A DNA stretch of 64,000 bases from Pseudoalteromonas phenolica (GTDB lineage Bacteria > Pseudomonadota > Gammaproteobacteria > Enterobacterales > Alteromonadaceae). The DNA is taken from contig NZ_PPSW01000034.1 in NCBI RefSeq assembly GCF_005876835.1, forward strand, positions 17,998-81,997, given 5' to 3'. The translations under genes were made by a program, and so were the position numbers. Shown in pieces: positions 6,582 through 14,503 of the stretch (positions are counted from its first letter, which is position 1; the number at the start of each line of letters is the position of its first letter). Under the pieces are notes generated by a model. It ran no database searches. It was not told the origin of the DNA and was given only the letters and a program-made list of their open reading frames with translations.

Positions 6582-8580
6582 TGTATTTAAACTTCACTCT
6601 GAATTTTCACCAAATGGGGATCAGCCAACGGCCATCGCGCAATTATGCGATGGTTTAGAAGCGGGCCTTGCACACCAAACTTTATTGGGGGCAACGGGTA
6701 CGGGTAAAACCTTTACCATGGCGAATATAATCAGCAACCTGAATCGCCCGACAATTATACTCGCTCACAATAAAACCTTGGCGGCACAGCTATATGGAGA
6801 GATGAAAGAGTTCTTTCCTGAAAATGCAGTAGAGTACTTTGTTTCATACTATGACTACTATCAGCCAGAAGCTTATGTGGTGGCAAGTGATACCTTTATA
6901 GAAAAAGATGCATCGATAAATGAACACATCGAGCAAATGCGTTTATCTGCAACCAAAGCGTTATTAGAAAGGCGCGATACCATTATTGTGGCGTCTGTGT
7001 CGGCGATTTATGGTCTGGGCGATCCTGATTCTTATATGCAGATGATGTTACTGCTGAAAGTAGGGGACACAGTTGACCAACGCGACATCTTGCGAAAGTT
7101 AGCTGAACTGCAATATACTCGAAACGACATAGATTTTAGCCGGGGTACTTATCGTGTTCGTGGTGAAGTCATCGATATTTTTCCTGCTGAATCTGTTGAT
7201 ATCGGTGTTCGCGTTGAAATGTTCGATGATGAAATCGAGCGTTTGAGCTTATTTGATCCACTTACTGGTGCCATTGAAAAACACATCGTTCGTGCAACTA
7301 TCTATCCAAAAACCCACTATGTTACTCCCCGTGAGAAAATCTTAGATGCCATTGAAAAAATAAAAGATGAGCTAAGAGATAGAAGAAAGTGTCTGCTCGA
7401 TGATAATCGCTTAGTCGAAGAACAACGTGTTGCTCAGCGTACACAATACGATATTGAAATGATGACCGAGCTTGGTTATTGCTCTGGCATCGAAAACTAT
7501 AGCCGCTATCTTTCTGGCCGTGCGCCAGGCGAGCCACCTCCAACGTTACTCGATTATTTGCCTGATGATGCGTTAATGATCATCGATGAGTCTCATGTGA
7601 CCGTCTCTCAAGTGGGCGCCATGTATAAAGGAGATAGAAGCCGTAAAGAAAACTTAGTTGAATACGGATTCCGTTTGCCATCGGCCATGGACAACCGACC
7701 GCTAAAATTCGATGAGTTTGAAGCGATTTCACCACAGACGATTTATGTATCAGCGACACCCGGTGATTACGAATTAGAGAAATCAAATGGCGACGTGGCT
7801 GAGCAGGTTATTCGTCCGACGGGCTTACTTGATCCTGAATTAGAAGTACGCCCAGTAGGTTCACAAGTGGACGACTTACTCTCTGAAATTTATAAACGTG
7901 TTGAGAAGAAAGAACGGGTCTTGGTAACTACATTAACCAAACGGATGTCGGAAGATTTAACCGACTATCTAAATGACCATGATGTGAAGGTGCGTTATTT
8001 ACACTCGGACATTGATACCGTTGAGCGTATGGAAATCATCCGCGACTTACGTAAAGGCGTATTTGATGTGCTAGTGGGCATTAACTTACTTCGAGAAGGT
8101 CTTGATATGCCAGAAGTGTCTCTTGTCGCAATTCTTGATGCAGACAAAGAAGGCTTCTTACGCTCAGCGCGCTCATTAATACAAACAATTGGTCGAGCGG
8201 CACGTCACTTAAATGGTAAAGCAATTTTATATGGTGACGTGATCACCAAGTCGATGAAAAAGGCCATTGAAGAAACCGAGCGTCGTCGTTCAATACAAGA
8301 AGCTTATAATGAAAAGCATGGCATAGTGCCAACAGCACTGAATAAGAAAATCACAGATGTGATGGATGTTGGTGAAAGTGTCGATGAGTCATCAAGTTCA
8401 CCTGTATCTGCAAAAGTCGCTGAGCCTAAAGCGGGTTATCTAGATCCGAAGCAAATTGCAGAACAGATCAGCGCACTGGAAACTCAAATGATGCATCATG
8501 CTAGAGAGCTAGAGTTTGAAAAAGCGGCCAAGTTACGTGATGAAATTCATCAATTACAGCAGCAATTGATCGATGCTTAG
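6574..8580 (+). CDS. uvrB: UvrABC excinuclease subunit B
   Basis: UvrB verifies damage and partners with UvrA and UvrC in nucleotide excision repair. The 668-residue protein has the N-terminal helicase domain with Walker A GATGTGKT (39-46), the beta-hairpin region YYDYYQPEAYVV near 91-102, the helicase motif DESHVT, an ARSLIQTIGRAARH motif VI, and the C-terminal UVR motif (about 630-665) that binds UvrC. Its start ATG lies inside the end of the MATE gene. I see no LexA box close upstream of either gene, so the SOS control known from E. coli uvrB is not evident here. Confidence 0.97.
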   Translation: MTDVFKLHSEFSPNGDQPTAIAQLCDGLEAGLAHQTLLGATGTGKTFTMANIISNLNRPTIILAHNKTLAAQLYGEMKEFFPENAVEYFVSYYDYYQPEAYVVASDTFIEKDASINEHIEQMRLSATKALLERRDTIIVASVSAIYGLGDPDSYMQMMLLLKVGDTVDQRDILRKLAELQYTRNDIDFSRGTYRVRGEVIDIFPAESVDIGVRVEMFDDEIERLSLFDPLTGAIEKHIVRATIYPKTHYVTPREKILDAIEKIKDELRDRRKCLLDDNRLVEEQRVAQRTQYDIEMMTELGYCSGIENYSRYLSGRAPGEPPPTLLDYLPDDALMIIDESHVTVSQVGAMYKGDRSRKENLVEYGFRLPSAMDNRPLKFDEFEAISPQTIYVSATPGDYELEKSNGDVAEQVIRPTGLLDPELEVRPVGSQVDDLLSEIYKRVEKKERVLVTTLTKRMSEDLTDYLNDHDVKVRYLHSDIDTVERMEIIRDLRKGVFDVLVGINLLREGLDMPEVSLVAILDADKEGFLRSARSLIQTIGRAARHLNGKAILYGDVITKSMKKAIEETERRRSIQEAYNEKHGIVPTALNKKITDVMDVGESVDESSSSPVSAKVAEPKAGYLDPKQIAEQISALETQMMHHARELEFEKAAKLRDEIHQLQQQLIDA

Positions 8581-8637
8581 TAATTCTACGTTTTAACACT
8601 CTAAAGTAATAAACCTGAGCTCTGGATAATAAATCTA

Positions 8638-8743
8638 TCTGCAGCGGCTACTTTCAACGATAACTACGTTGAATTTACTTGCAATAGGCCAGCTATTGAC
8701 GCGTAAATTCGCCTTGTTACCGCTAAAAGTCTCCGGCTGCAGA
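8638..8743. repeat. Interspersed palindromic repeat, copy A
   Basis: This is a 106-bp non-coding element bounded by the inverted ends TCTGCAGC (8638-8645) and GCTGCAGA (8736-8743). Its core forms stems GAATTTAC/GTAAATTC (8671-8678 with 8703-8710) and CAATAG/CTATTG (8682-8687 with 8693-8698) around the loop GCCAG. The core flank AAATTCGCCTTGTTACCG closely resembles the copy near 25.56 kb. It lies between uvrB and the DUF2237 gene. Confidence 0.65.
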
Positions 8744-8829
8744 CTTGAAAATGCACGCATCATTTCAATATCAATATGTTAGTAAATCTCTTAACCAAAG
8801 CTCAGGTTAATCAAAAGAGTGAAAAGGTC

Positions 8830-9201
8830 ATGACAGAGAAGAAAGCTCTGAATGTATTGGGCAGTGAATTACAGCTGTGTTGTAGTGATCCGTTAACCGG
8901 GTTTATGAGGGACGGGTTTTGCAACACAAATCATCTTGATATCGGTACTCATGTTGTGTGTGCTGTTGTAACAGAAGCATTTTTAACGTTTACACGCTCA
9001 AGAGGCAACGACCTAAGTACGCCGATACCTGAATATGGTTTTCCAGGGTTAAAACCCGGTGATGGCTGGTGCTTATGTGCATTACGCTGGAAAGAAGCAT
9101 ATGAAGCAGGCGTTGCGCCACCGGTAAAACTTCATGCAACCCATGAGAAAGTTCTGGACTACATACCGCTTGATGTCCTAAAAGCACATAGCTTGGATTA
9201 A
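8830..9201 (+). CDS. DUF2237 family protein
   Basis: This small soluble protein of about 123 residues belongs to DUF2237, whose role is unknown. The recognisable pattern is NVLGSELQLCCSDPLTGFMRDG near the start, then THVVCAVVTEAFLTF, GNDLSTP and PGDGWCLCALRW. Several conserved Cys residues (CC, WCLC) are kept. I start at the ATG at 8830, preceded by AAAAGG, rather than at an in-frame ATG 54 nt upstream. It is transcribed alone and ends at a bidirectional terminator. The two residues His and Cys could suggest metal binding, but that is only inference. Confidence 0.8.
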   Translation: MTEKKALNVLGSELQLCCSDPLTGFMRDGFCNTNHLDIGTHVVCAVVTEAFLTFTRSRGNDLSTPIPEYGFPGLKPGDGWCLCALRWKEAYEAGVAPPVKLHATHEKVLDYIPLDVLKAHSLD

Positions 9202-9220
9202 TAAATCACTTTATCTAAAA

Positions 9221-9244
9221 AAGGTTAACACCAGCGTTAACCTT
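9221..9244. terminator. Bidirectional intrinsic terminator
   Basis: The stem AAGGTTAAC/GTTAACCTT (9221-9229 and 9236-9244) has a 6-nt loop and is flanked by A and T runs on both sides. It serves the convergent DUF2237 gene and the outer-membrane protein gene. Confidence 0.85.
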
Positions 9245-9274
9245 TTTTATTTTTATTTGCGGTGATGAGCTGAA

Positions 9275-9871
9275 TTAAAAACGATAGCTTAAACCTACAC
9301 CCAGTGTATAGGTATCTAGGTCACCCATATCCATGTACTGATAAGATACATTGATGCCGAGGCCATTATTAAAGTCATACTCCCAGCCAAGTTCTGCAAA
9401 CAAGCCTACGCCATCATCAGAATTTAGCACTTTGCTGTTTTGTTTAATGTCGTAGTCGTAAAAGTTCGCACCTAACTTAGCATATAGGCTATTGTTCTTT
9501 GTTAGGTAGTACTCACCCTTACCTGCAAACACTAAGTTACTGTACTCTAATTTATTTGCATCTAAATTAAACAGCGGCTTATCGTTATTTTTACAGGTGA
9601 ATTTATTATCGTTCTCTTCAGTACATTCCCAGTCATCAGCTTCACTGCCGCCATTTAAACCGACTTCTAAAGCCAACATTGGTGAAAACTGGTAGTTATA
9701 GTAAAGATACGCTTGACCAACACCGTCACCGTCTTTGCTTGAGCCTTTGTATTCTGCACCACCACCAGAAAGTTGAATACCAACTTTGTGTTTTTCTTCA
9801 GAAGCCTGAGCTTGGCCCATTAAAGCCGTTGATGATAGTAAAGCCATTAATAATAGTGCGCGAGTTTTCAT
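9275..9871 (-). CDS. Small outer-membrane beta-barrel protein with signal peptide
   Basis: The sequence predicts an exported porin-like protein of about 198 residues. A signal peptide (MKTRALLLMALLSSTALMGQ, cleaved after AQA near residue 23) precedes alternating amphipathic strands such as GQAYLYYNYQF, LYAKLGANFYDYD and GVGLSYRF. The C-terminal Phe is the usual outer-membrane assembly signal. It resembles OmpA-like/OmpW-like eight-stranded barrels. Two Cys (in WECTEEN and FTCKN) could form a disulfide in an external loop. I start at the second ATG (9871) because AGGA lies 9 nt upstream of it, whereas it is only 1 nt from the first ATG. The specific function is unknown. Confidence 0.75.
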   Translation of the reverse strand: MKTRALLLMALLSSTALMGQAQASEEKHKVGIQLSGGGAEYKGSSKDGDGVGQAYLYYNYQFSPMLALEVGLNGGSEADDWECTEENDNKFTCKNNDKPLFNLDANKLEYSNLVFAGKGEYYLTKNNSLYAKLGANFYDYDIKQNSKVLNSDDGVGLFAELGWEYDFNNGLGINVSYQYMDMGDLDTYTLGVGLSYRF

Positions 9872-10033
9872 GATGAACATTCCTGTTTGGTTTTGATGTG
9901 CTCATAGTAGAGCGCAAGCTTGTTAGAGTCTGTTGGAGGAATGTCAGCGGTTGTAGGCGGAATGTATGAGAATGTGAAAAAGTGTCAGATAAGATGTATA
10001 GATATTTCTTTCCAATACTCTTAATTAAGCGGT

Positions 10034-10219
10034 CTATTTTGAGGCAAGAAAAACGAGTCGATAACGAGGCGGAAATTTTGCTATTTAGTTGTTCTCGGCA
10101 ATTGCTCCTGCATTGCTCTACCTTCTGCATCCATGCAGTCGTAAATAAGAAATTTTCAAAGAAGTTAGCGTCAGTTTTAGTCCCTCAAAATGATTGAGTA
10201 TTATTGAGGATTGGTATCA
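10034..10219 (-). repeat. Interspersed palindromic repeat, copy B (with an internal 46-bp insertion)
   Basis: This is an inverted copy of the element at 25467-25608, sharing the outer CTATTTTGAGG and GGATTGGTATCA ends. About 46 bp (10096-10141) are inserted at the loop of the central hairpin, and the insertion contains its own palindrome CTGCATGGATGCAG (read on the plus strand as CTGCATCCATGCAG). The element occupies most of the gap between the outer-membrane protein gene and the LysR gene. I see no gene in this interval. Confidence 0.8.
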
Positions 10220-10236
10220 TATGCTTATATTTATGG

Positions 10237-11085
10237 CTAGTTTACTGAAAAAGTTCTCATAGTCTGACTTAGCTGCTCATAAATCTCTTGGGAAATAGGG
10301 TTACGCAGACTTTGACTGCGGATCAAAGCTACATTAGCACCGGGCAAAGTGGGTAACTCAGCGTTACTTAACACGCTATAGTCTGCGGTAGATATATTTG
10401 CGATTGCACCGATGGCGACACCTTGTTTTACCAGACCCAGTAAAGCCGCAAGGCTGCTACAACTCGCGACTACTTGAAAAGGAATTTTTGCTTTCATGAG
10501 TCCTTCAATGGCACCTTGGTGAAAGCGACAATCTGGTTGAAATACTGCAATCGGCAAAGGTGATTTAAGGTGAGCCGTGTGCTCAGGGTTATACACCCAC
10601 ACCCCTTTGTCTTGGTATATGAGCTGACCTTCTTCGGAGTCGGGGGAGCGGGTAATAAGCCCAAGGTCTAAATCGCCCGCATCCAATAATTGTTTGATTT
10701 TAAAACTTGGCAAACAAGTTATTCTTAAGTCCAAATTATAGAATTGCGCATGCAAGAGCTTAATCAGCTCAGGTAAAAGGTTGTCGGCATAATCATCTGG
10801 GCAACCCAGTCTGAGCAGCGTATTGCTCGCGCTGTGACGCATCGTCTGCAAAGTTTCATCATGGAGCTGCAATAGCTGCTTAGCATAGTGACTAAACTGG
10901 CGACCATCTTGGCTTAGGGTTAATAATCGACCTTGTTTTTCAAATAGGCATTTACCGACATCTTCTTCCAGCTTTTTCATCTGCATACTCACGGCAGCTT
11001 GGGTCCGATGCACCTGTTTTGCAGCGCGAGTAAAACTGCCTGTTTCTATAAAAGCTAAAAAGCTGCGCAGCGCGTCAATATCCAT
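10237..11085 (-). CDS. LysR-family transcriptional regulator
   Basis: This 282-residue LysR regulator has an N-terminal winged helix-turn-helix (about residues 2-60, with FTRAAKQVHRTQAAVSMQMK as the recognition region) and a C-terminal substrate-binding domain for an unidentified effector. It is divergent from the glutathione S-transferase gene. The shared 118-bp gap holds a T-N11-A palindrome (11107-11123), so the likely targets are itself and the GST gene. That assignment rests on the arrangement, which is common for LysR regulators. Confidence 0.85.
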   Translation of the reverse strand: MDIDALRSFLAFIETGSFTRAAKQVHRTQAAVSMQMKKLEEDVGKCLFEKQGRLLTLSQDGRQFSHYAKQLLQLHDETLQTMRHSASNTLLRLGCPDDYADNLLPELIKLLHAQFYNLDLRITCLPSFKIKQLLDAGDLDLGLITRSPDSEEGQLIYQDKGVWVYNPEHTAHLKSPLPIAVFQPDCRFHQGAIEGLMKAKIPFQVVASCSSLAALLGLVKQGVAIGAIANISTADYSVLSNAELPTLPGANVALIRSQSLRNPISQEIYEQLSQTMRTFSVN

Positions 11086-11106
11086 TATGAGTACCTATTC
11101 GAGTTT

Positions 11107-11123
11107 CTTATAGGTTGTATAAG
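11107..11123. promoter_or_regulatory. Candidate LysR-type operator (T-N11-A palindrome)
   Basis: CTTATAGGTTGTATAAG is a perfect 6-5-6 inverted repeat of the T-N11-A class, placed between the divergent LysR and GST genes. Confidence 0.6.
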
Positions 11124-11203
11124 AATAATCAGTTAGTCAAGGTTTATAAAAATACTTACATTGACGTTTAAACAGAACAAAGCCGTTAACAAGGAAATCA
11201 TTT

Positions 11204-11851
11204 ATGCAGCTATATATCGCCAATAAAAATTACTCGACTTGGTCATTAAGAGCCTGGCTTATGCTAGAAAAGTCAGGTATTAATTTTGAAGAGACTAAGC
11301 TCAATTTAGAAACGCCTGAATTTTTTAGCACGCTTAAAAATATCACGCCTACAGCGAAAGTTCCGTGTTTGGTAGATGGCGATAGTCTTGTGTGGGAGTC
11401 TCTCGCAATTTGTGAGTATATAAGCGAAACTTATTTATCAGGGGAAGGTTGGCCGAGTGAAATTAGTCAGAGAGCAAAAGCGAGAGCGCTTGCATCTGAA
11501 ATGCTTGCAGGGTTTAACGCTTTACGTAATGAAATGCCGATGAATATCCGTGCGAAGCGTAAACTTGTCTTAAGCGAACAAGCGCAGCGCGATATTCAAC
11601 GTATTGAGCAAATATTCACGGAGCAATATGAGCAACATCGAGGCTGGTTATTTGGTGAGTGGTCTATCGTGGATGCCATGTATGCGCCAGTGGTACTACG
11701 TTTTAAGACTTATGGTATTGAGCTTAGTGAGTTTGCAACTGCCTATATGCAGCAAGTACTTGATTGCCCCGCTTTGCAAAAGTGGATCAAAGCAGCTCTT
11801 GAAGAAACTGAATGGGTGGAAATGGATGAAGCTGGAGAAGATATTACCTAA
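11204..11851 (+). CDS. Glutathione S-transferase family protein
   Basis: This 215-residue cytosolic protein has a thioredoxin-fold N-terminal domain (about 1-80) and an all-helical C-terminal domain (about 88-205). The N-terminal YIANKNYSTWSLRAWLML supplies a likely catalytic Ser near residue 11. TAKVPCLVDGD holds the cis-Pro, and the glutathione-contacting motif is WESLAICEYI. It resembles YfcF-like or zeta-related enzymes; the substrate cannot be read from sequence. Divergent from a LysR gene, and followed convergently by the remnant of the HugZ-like gene. Confidence 0.85.
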   Translation: MQLYIANKNYSTWSLRAWLMLEKSGINFEETKLNLETPEFFSTLKNITPTAKVPCLVDGDSLVWESLAICEYISETYLSGEGWPSEISQRAKARALASEMLAGFNALRNEMPMNIRAKRKLVLSEQAQRDIQRIEQIFTEQYEQHRGWLFGEWSIVDAMYAPVVLRFKTYGIELSEFATAYMQQVLDCPALQKWIKAALEETEWVEMDEAGEDIT

Positions 11852-11857
11852 CACTCA

Positions 11858-11940
11858 TTATTCTCCATAAGCCCACTCATCTTTCTCTAACCAAAATATT
11901 TTACCAAAGCCTGCAATAAAGCGGGCTCTTACCATATTTA
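11858..11940 (-). pseudogene. Detached C-terminal end of the interrupted HugZ/HutZ-like gene
   Basis: Read on the minus strand this encodes VRARFIAGFGKIFWLEKDE and then WAYGE followed by a stop (11860-11858). The RARFIAGFGK block is the conserved C-terminal signature of HugZ/HutZ-type split-barrel proteins. It is separated from the rest of the gene (12152-12583) by the TA-flanked element at 11941-12202. Joining GAA TTA on the upstream side to AAT ATG GTA on this side, with one TA removed, gives one continuous frame. Confidence 0.85.
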
Positions 11941-12202
11941 TACCCAAACCACCTCAAGATACGAGGTTCAGCGAGAATTGATTGGCTGTCAGACAAGGCA
12001 TCGATTTGAAGGTCTAGTGGTTCTAAATCGAAAATTGATAACGCAGTATGGAAGCCAATCAAACTCGCCCAAGGGAGCGTGCTTTCAGTCCTATTTCATC
12101 GTCAAAGAACTTGGAAAGGACTCGTCATTACACTGCGTCCTTTTCCTTGAACTAGAACAGAAGGCAGCGCTCTGAATCATGCATCTTGAGGAAGTTTGGG
12201 TA
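11941..12202. mobile_element. 262-bp MITE-like element with inverted ends and TA target duplication
   Basis: The ends are imperfect inverted repeats of about 21-26 bp (TACCCAAACCACCTCAAGAT at the left; the complement of the right end reads TACCCAAACTTCCTCAAGAT). Each end is flanked by TA (11939-11940 and 12203-12204). Internal stems include GATTGGC/GCCAATC and TCGATTT/AAATCGA. There is no transposase frame, so it is non-autonomous. The TA duplication fits mobilisation by an IS630/Tc1-mariner-type transposase. It has inserted into the 3' part of a HugZ-like gene. Confidence 0.88.
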
Positions 12203-12583
12203 TAATTCCCAAATATGAAAGTCGGTTAGATCTTTATATTGCTCGCTGCTTGGGAAGTGTTCTACAAATTGTGTGATTAAACTCTCACTGTCATCTCTAT
12301 CAAATTTAGTGGCCTCAGCGACGAGAGTTAAGCGCGACATTTGTGGGTCATCACAGTCTTGTAGCTCAAATACCGTTAGAGATAATTTGTTGTCATGAGA
12401 CAAGTTTTTAGCGTGCTGAGCTATATCGCTAATGAATAGATAGACTTGTCCCTTGGTATTAGCAAAAAACTGTACTGTTGAACCAAACGGGAAGCCTGGC
12501 AAAGTATTTGAATGAGTAGAGAGCACCGCAATCTTAGCGTTGGCGAGTAGCTGCTTAGCTTCTATCAGGGCTTGTTCGCGCAT
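12152..12583 (-). CDS. HugZ/HutZ-like FMN/heme-binding split-barrel protein, 3' end replaced by a MITE
   Basis: This belongs to the pyridoxamine-5'-phosphate-oxidase-like split-barrel fold, close to heme-utilisation proteins HugZ/HutZ. Visible blocks are IAVLSTHSNTLPGFPFGSTV, VYLFISDIAQHAKNL and SRLTLVAEATKF. After DFHIWEL the frame runs into the inverted end of the element at 11941-12202, which supplies the last residues (YPNFLKMHDSERCLLF). The native C-terminus with its GFGK motif is stranded at 11858-11940. I start at 12583, where AAGGAGA lies 6-7 nt upstream. It is the last gene of the glycosyltransferase/two-component operon, 14 nt after the kinase. The 143-residue product may be impaired. 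Confidence 0.75.
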   Translation of the reverse strand: MREQALIEAKQLLANAKIAVLSTHSNTLPGFPFGSTVQFFANTKGQVYLFISDIAQHAKNLSHDNKLSLTVFELQDCDDPQMSRLTLVAEATKFDRDDSESLITQFVEHFPSSEQYKDLTDFHIWELYPNFLKMHDSERCLLF

Positions 12584-12597
12584 AGCGCTCTCCTTGT

Positions 12598-13818
12598 TTA
12601 TACAAATATTACTTCGGCTCGACAACCTTGTTCAGGGTTACTTTGTAATGAGAATTGCCAATGGTATTTTGCACAAATATCTTCAACGATTTGTAAACCT
12701 ACACCAAACCCTTCATAACCTCTGGGCTTTTCATCAAGTCCTATACCAGAATCTATCACGACGACACCTGATTGACTGACGAATAAATCAACTTCGCCAT
12801 TAAAAGTGCAGTTTATGGCATTGTCTAATAGATTATACACAAGCGTCTGCAACAGGATTGCTTCACAGTTTATCTCAAAAGGTTCTTGAAGTTGCCAATG
12901 TAAAGTGACTTGATTCGCATGGCATTTACTTTGTAGGGGTGCAATAAGTGTTTCTACCCACATGTTATCGAGCGTAATTGGGGTAGGTGCGAGTTCTGAC
13001 TCTCTGGCCAAACACAAAAAGGTGTGAATTAATTCATTCACGTTATCTAAGGCATTATTGATGCCTTTCAATTGTTTATTGTCGCCATGTCGCTTTTGTA
13101 ACACAGACACATTCCCCTTAATGGCCATCATAGGTGTTCGCAATTCATGGCTGACATAGCGAGTAAAGGTTTGCTCTCGATGGAGCATTTGTTTCATCCG
13201 TTGGCGATAATGGTTCACAGCCGTCTCGATGTGGTAGATCTCCGCGCAACTTTTCTCATTGACAATGTCTGTATCTAAATCATCTTTGTTTTTATCGCTG
13301 ATATGATGTACTAAATCCTGAAGCGGTTTTGCTAAACGGCCCGCTTGAACACGGATCAGATAAGTTGCTAGTAAAAAAAGTAAACCACCAGCACCGGCAA
13401 AAATAACCTCAACTTTTAATAGATCAGCATCACTCCACTCAATTGGGTTCACATCCTCAACGGCATAATAGGTGAATGTCTGACCATCTACAGCGGCTGC
13501 ATATACACTAAATTCACTGTCATCATCAAACTGGAAAGTTTGCACACCCGTCCAACCCTCTGAGATAGCGGCTTGTATCTTTTGGGGTAAAGATGAGTAA
13601 TCTTTGTAGAGTGTTAGGAGTGGGTTTATCTCTATCTCAGGTGTTTCGGTGGTTGCAAACTGTTTAAAATGATGGGGGGCAATAATACTGAGTCTCTGTT
13701 CACTACTTCTATTTTCGGTATACATAATGGCAGAGCTCAATACCAATGTATAAATTGAGATAAGCATAATTGCTCCGAGCCATGTAGCTCTAAAAAGCTG
13801 TTGTTTAAGCGTTTTCAT
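12598..13818 (-). CDS. Sensor histidine kinase of a two-component system
   Basis: This 406-residue inner-membrane kinase has a transmembrane helix near 12-32, a periplasmic sensor loop of about 95 residues, a second helix near 132-150, a HAMP-like linker, a HisKA domain with the phospho-acceptor motif SHELRTPMMAIKG, and a HATPase domain with NLLDNAINC (N box) and DSGIGLDE (G1 box), then a glycine-rich GFGVGLQIV. The start overlaps the response-regulator gene by 14 nt. Being in one operon with ArnC/ArnT-like enzymes, it probably senses envelope conditions, in the manner of PmrB or PhoQ. The actual signal is unknown. Confidence 0.88.
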   Translation of the reverse strand: MKTLKQQLFRATWLGAIMLISIYTLVLSSAIMYTENRSSEQRLSIIAPHHFKQFATTETPEIEINPLLTLYKDYSSLPQKIQAAISEGWTGVQTFQFDDDSEFSVYAAAVDGQTFTYYAVEDVNPIEWSDADLLKVEVIFAGAGGLLFLLATYLIRVQAGRLAKPLQDLVHHISDKNKDDLDTDIVNEKSCAEIYHIETAVNHYRQRMKQMLHREQTFTRYVSHELRTPMMAIKGNVSVLQKRHGDNKQLKGINNALDNVNELIHTFLCLARESELAPTPITLDNMWVETLIAPLQSKCHANQVTLHWQLQEPFEINCEAILLQTLVYNLLDNAINCTFNGEVDLFVSQSGVVVIDSGIGLDEKPRGYEGFGVGLQIVEDICAKYHWQFSLQSNPEQGCRAEVIFV

Positions 13819-14503
13819 CTGTGATCAACTTATAACCAAACTTAGGTACGGTTATTAACATGTCTTGCTCGAATGGTTTATCAAGTGCTTTACGCAATTG
13901 GTAAATATGTCTGCGTAATAGATCTTGGTCGGGCACGTCATCGGGCCAAAGTGCGTGTTCAATGGCCTCTCGAGTGACTGGGTTCGGGCTTTGTTTCGCT
14001 AGTGCTAGTAAAATTTTATAGCCACTGGGATTAAGTTTGATTGACTGACCGGCTCGGCTGACTGTTCGAGTATTTAAATCAATCATTAATGAACCCACAT
14101 TTAATTGTGTTTTAAAACCAAGGCCTTGGGTGCGTCTGATAACCGCTTTGATCCTGGCTTCTAAGAGCATAAGGTCAAAGGGCTTAATGATGTAGTCATC
14201 CGCACCGCAATTTAAGCCACCTAGCATGTCTTGTTGGGTATCTCGGGCTGTAAGCATGATGATTGGGGTATTGTTTCCTTGTGCGCGTAAGCGTTTACAA
14301 ATTTCGATGCCGTCGAGACCAGGCAGCATGATGTCTAAAATAATACAGTCATAGCGATTAGCACAGGCCAATTGCAGCCCCATAATGCCATTGGCTGCAT
14401 AGTCTAATTCATAATGTTCTTCTTCAAAGTAGTCGAAGATGGTCTCAGCGACTTGCTGAGAATCTTCGACCAATAAAATGCTCAGCGACTTTTCTGTGTG
14501 CAC
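13805..14503 (-). CDS. OmpR/PhoB-family response regulator
   Basis: This 232-residue regulator has an N-terminal receiver (phospho-acceptor Asp in CIILDIMLPGLDG, with the conserved Lys in DDYIIKPFD) and a C-terminal winged-helix DNA-binding domain ending in RHIYQLRKALDKP and VPKFGYKL. It starts at a GTG inside the last codons of the ArnT-like gene (22-nt overlap) and overlaps the kinase start. It is therefore tightly coupled to both. The direct ATGTCG repeats upstream of the operon are candidate binding sites for it. Confidence 0.9.
   Translation of the reverse strand: MHTEKSLSILLVEDSQQVAETIFDYFEEEHYELDYAANGIMGLQLACANRYDCIILDIMLPGLDGIEICKRLRAQGNNTPIIMLTARDTQQDMLGGLNCGADDYIIKPFDLMLLEARIKAVIRRTQGLGFKTQLNVGSLMIDLNTRTVSRAGQSIKLNPSGYKILLALAKQSPNPVTREAIEHALWPDDVPDQDLLRRHIYQLRKALDKPFEQDMLITVPKFGYKLITDENA

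Noticed and set aside
11941..12202. A coding gene within the element at 11978-12175
   Set aside because: The frame lies wholly inside the MITE-like element, has no recognisable protein features and arises from its palindromic sequence.
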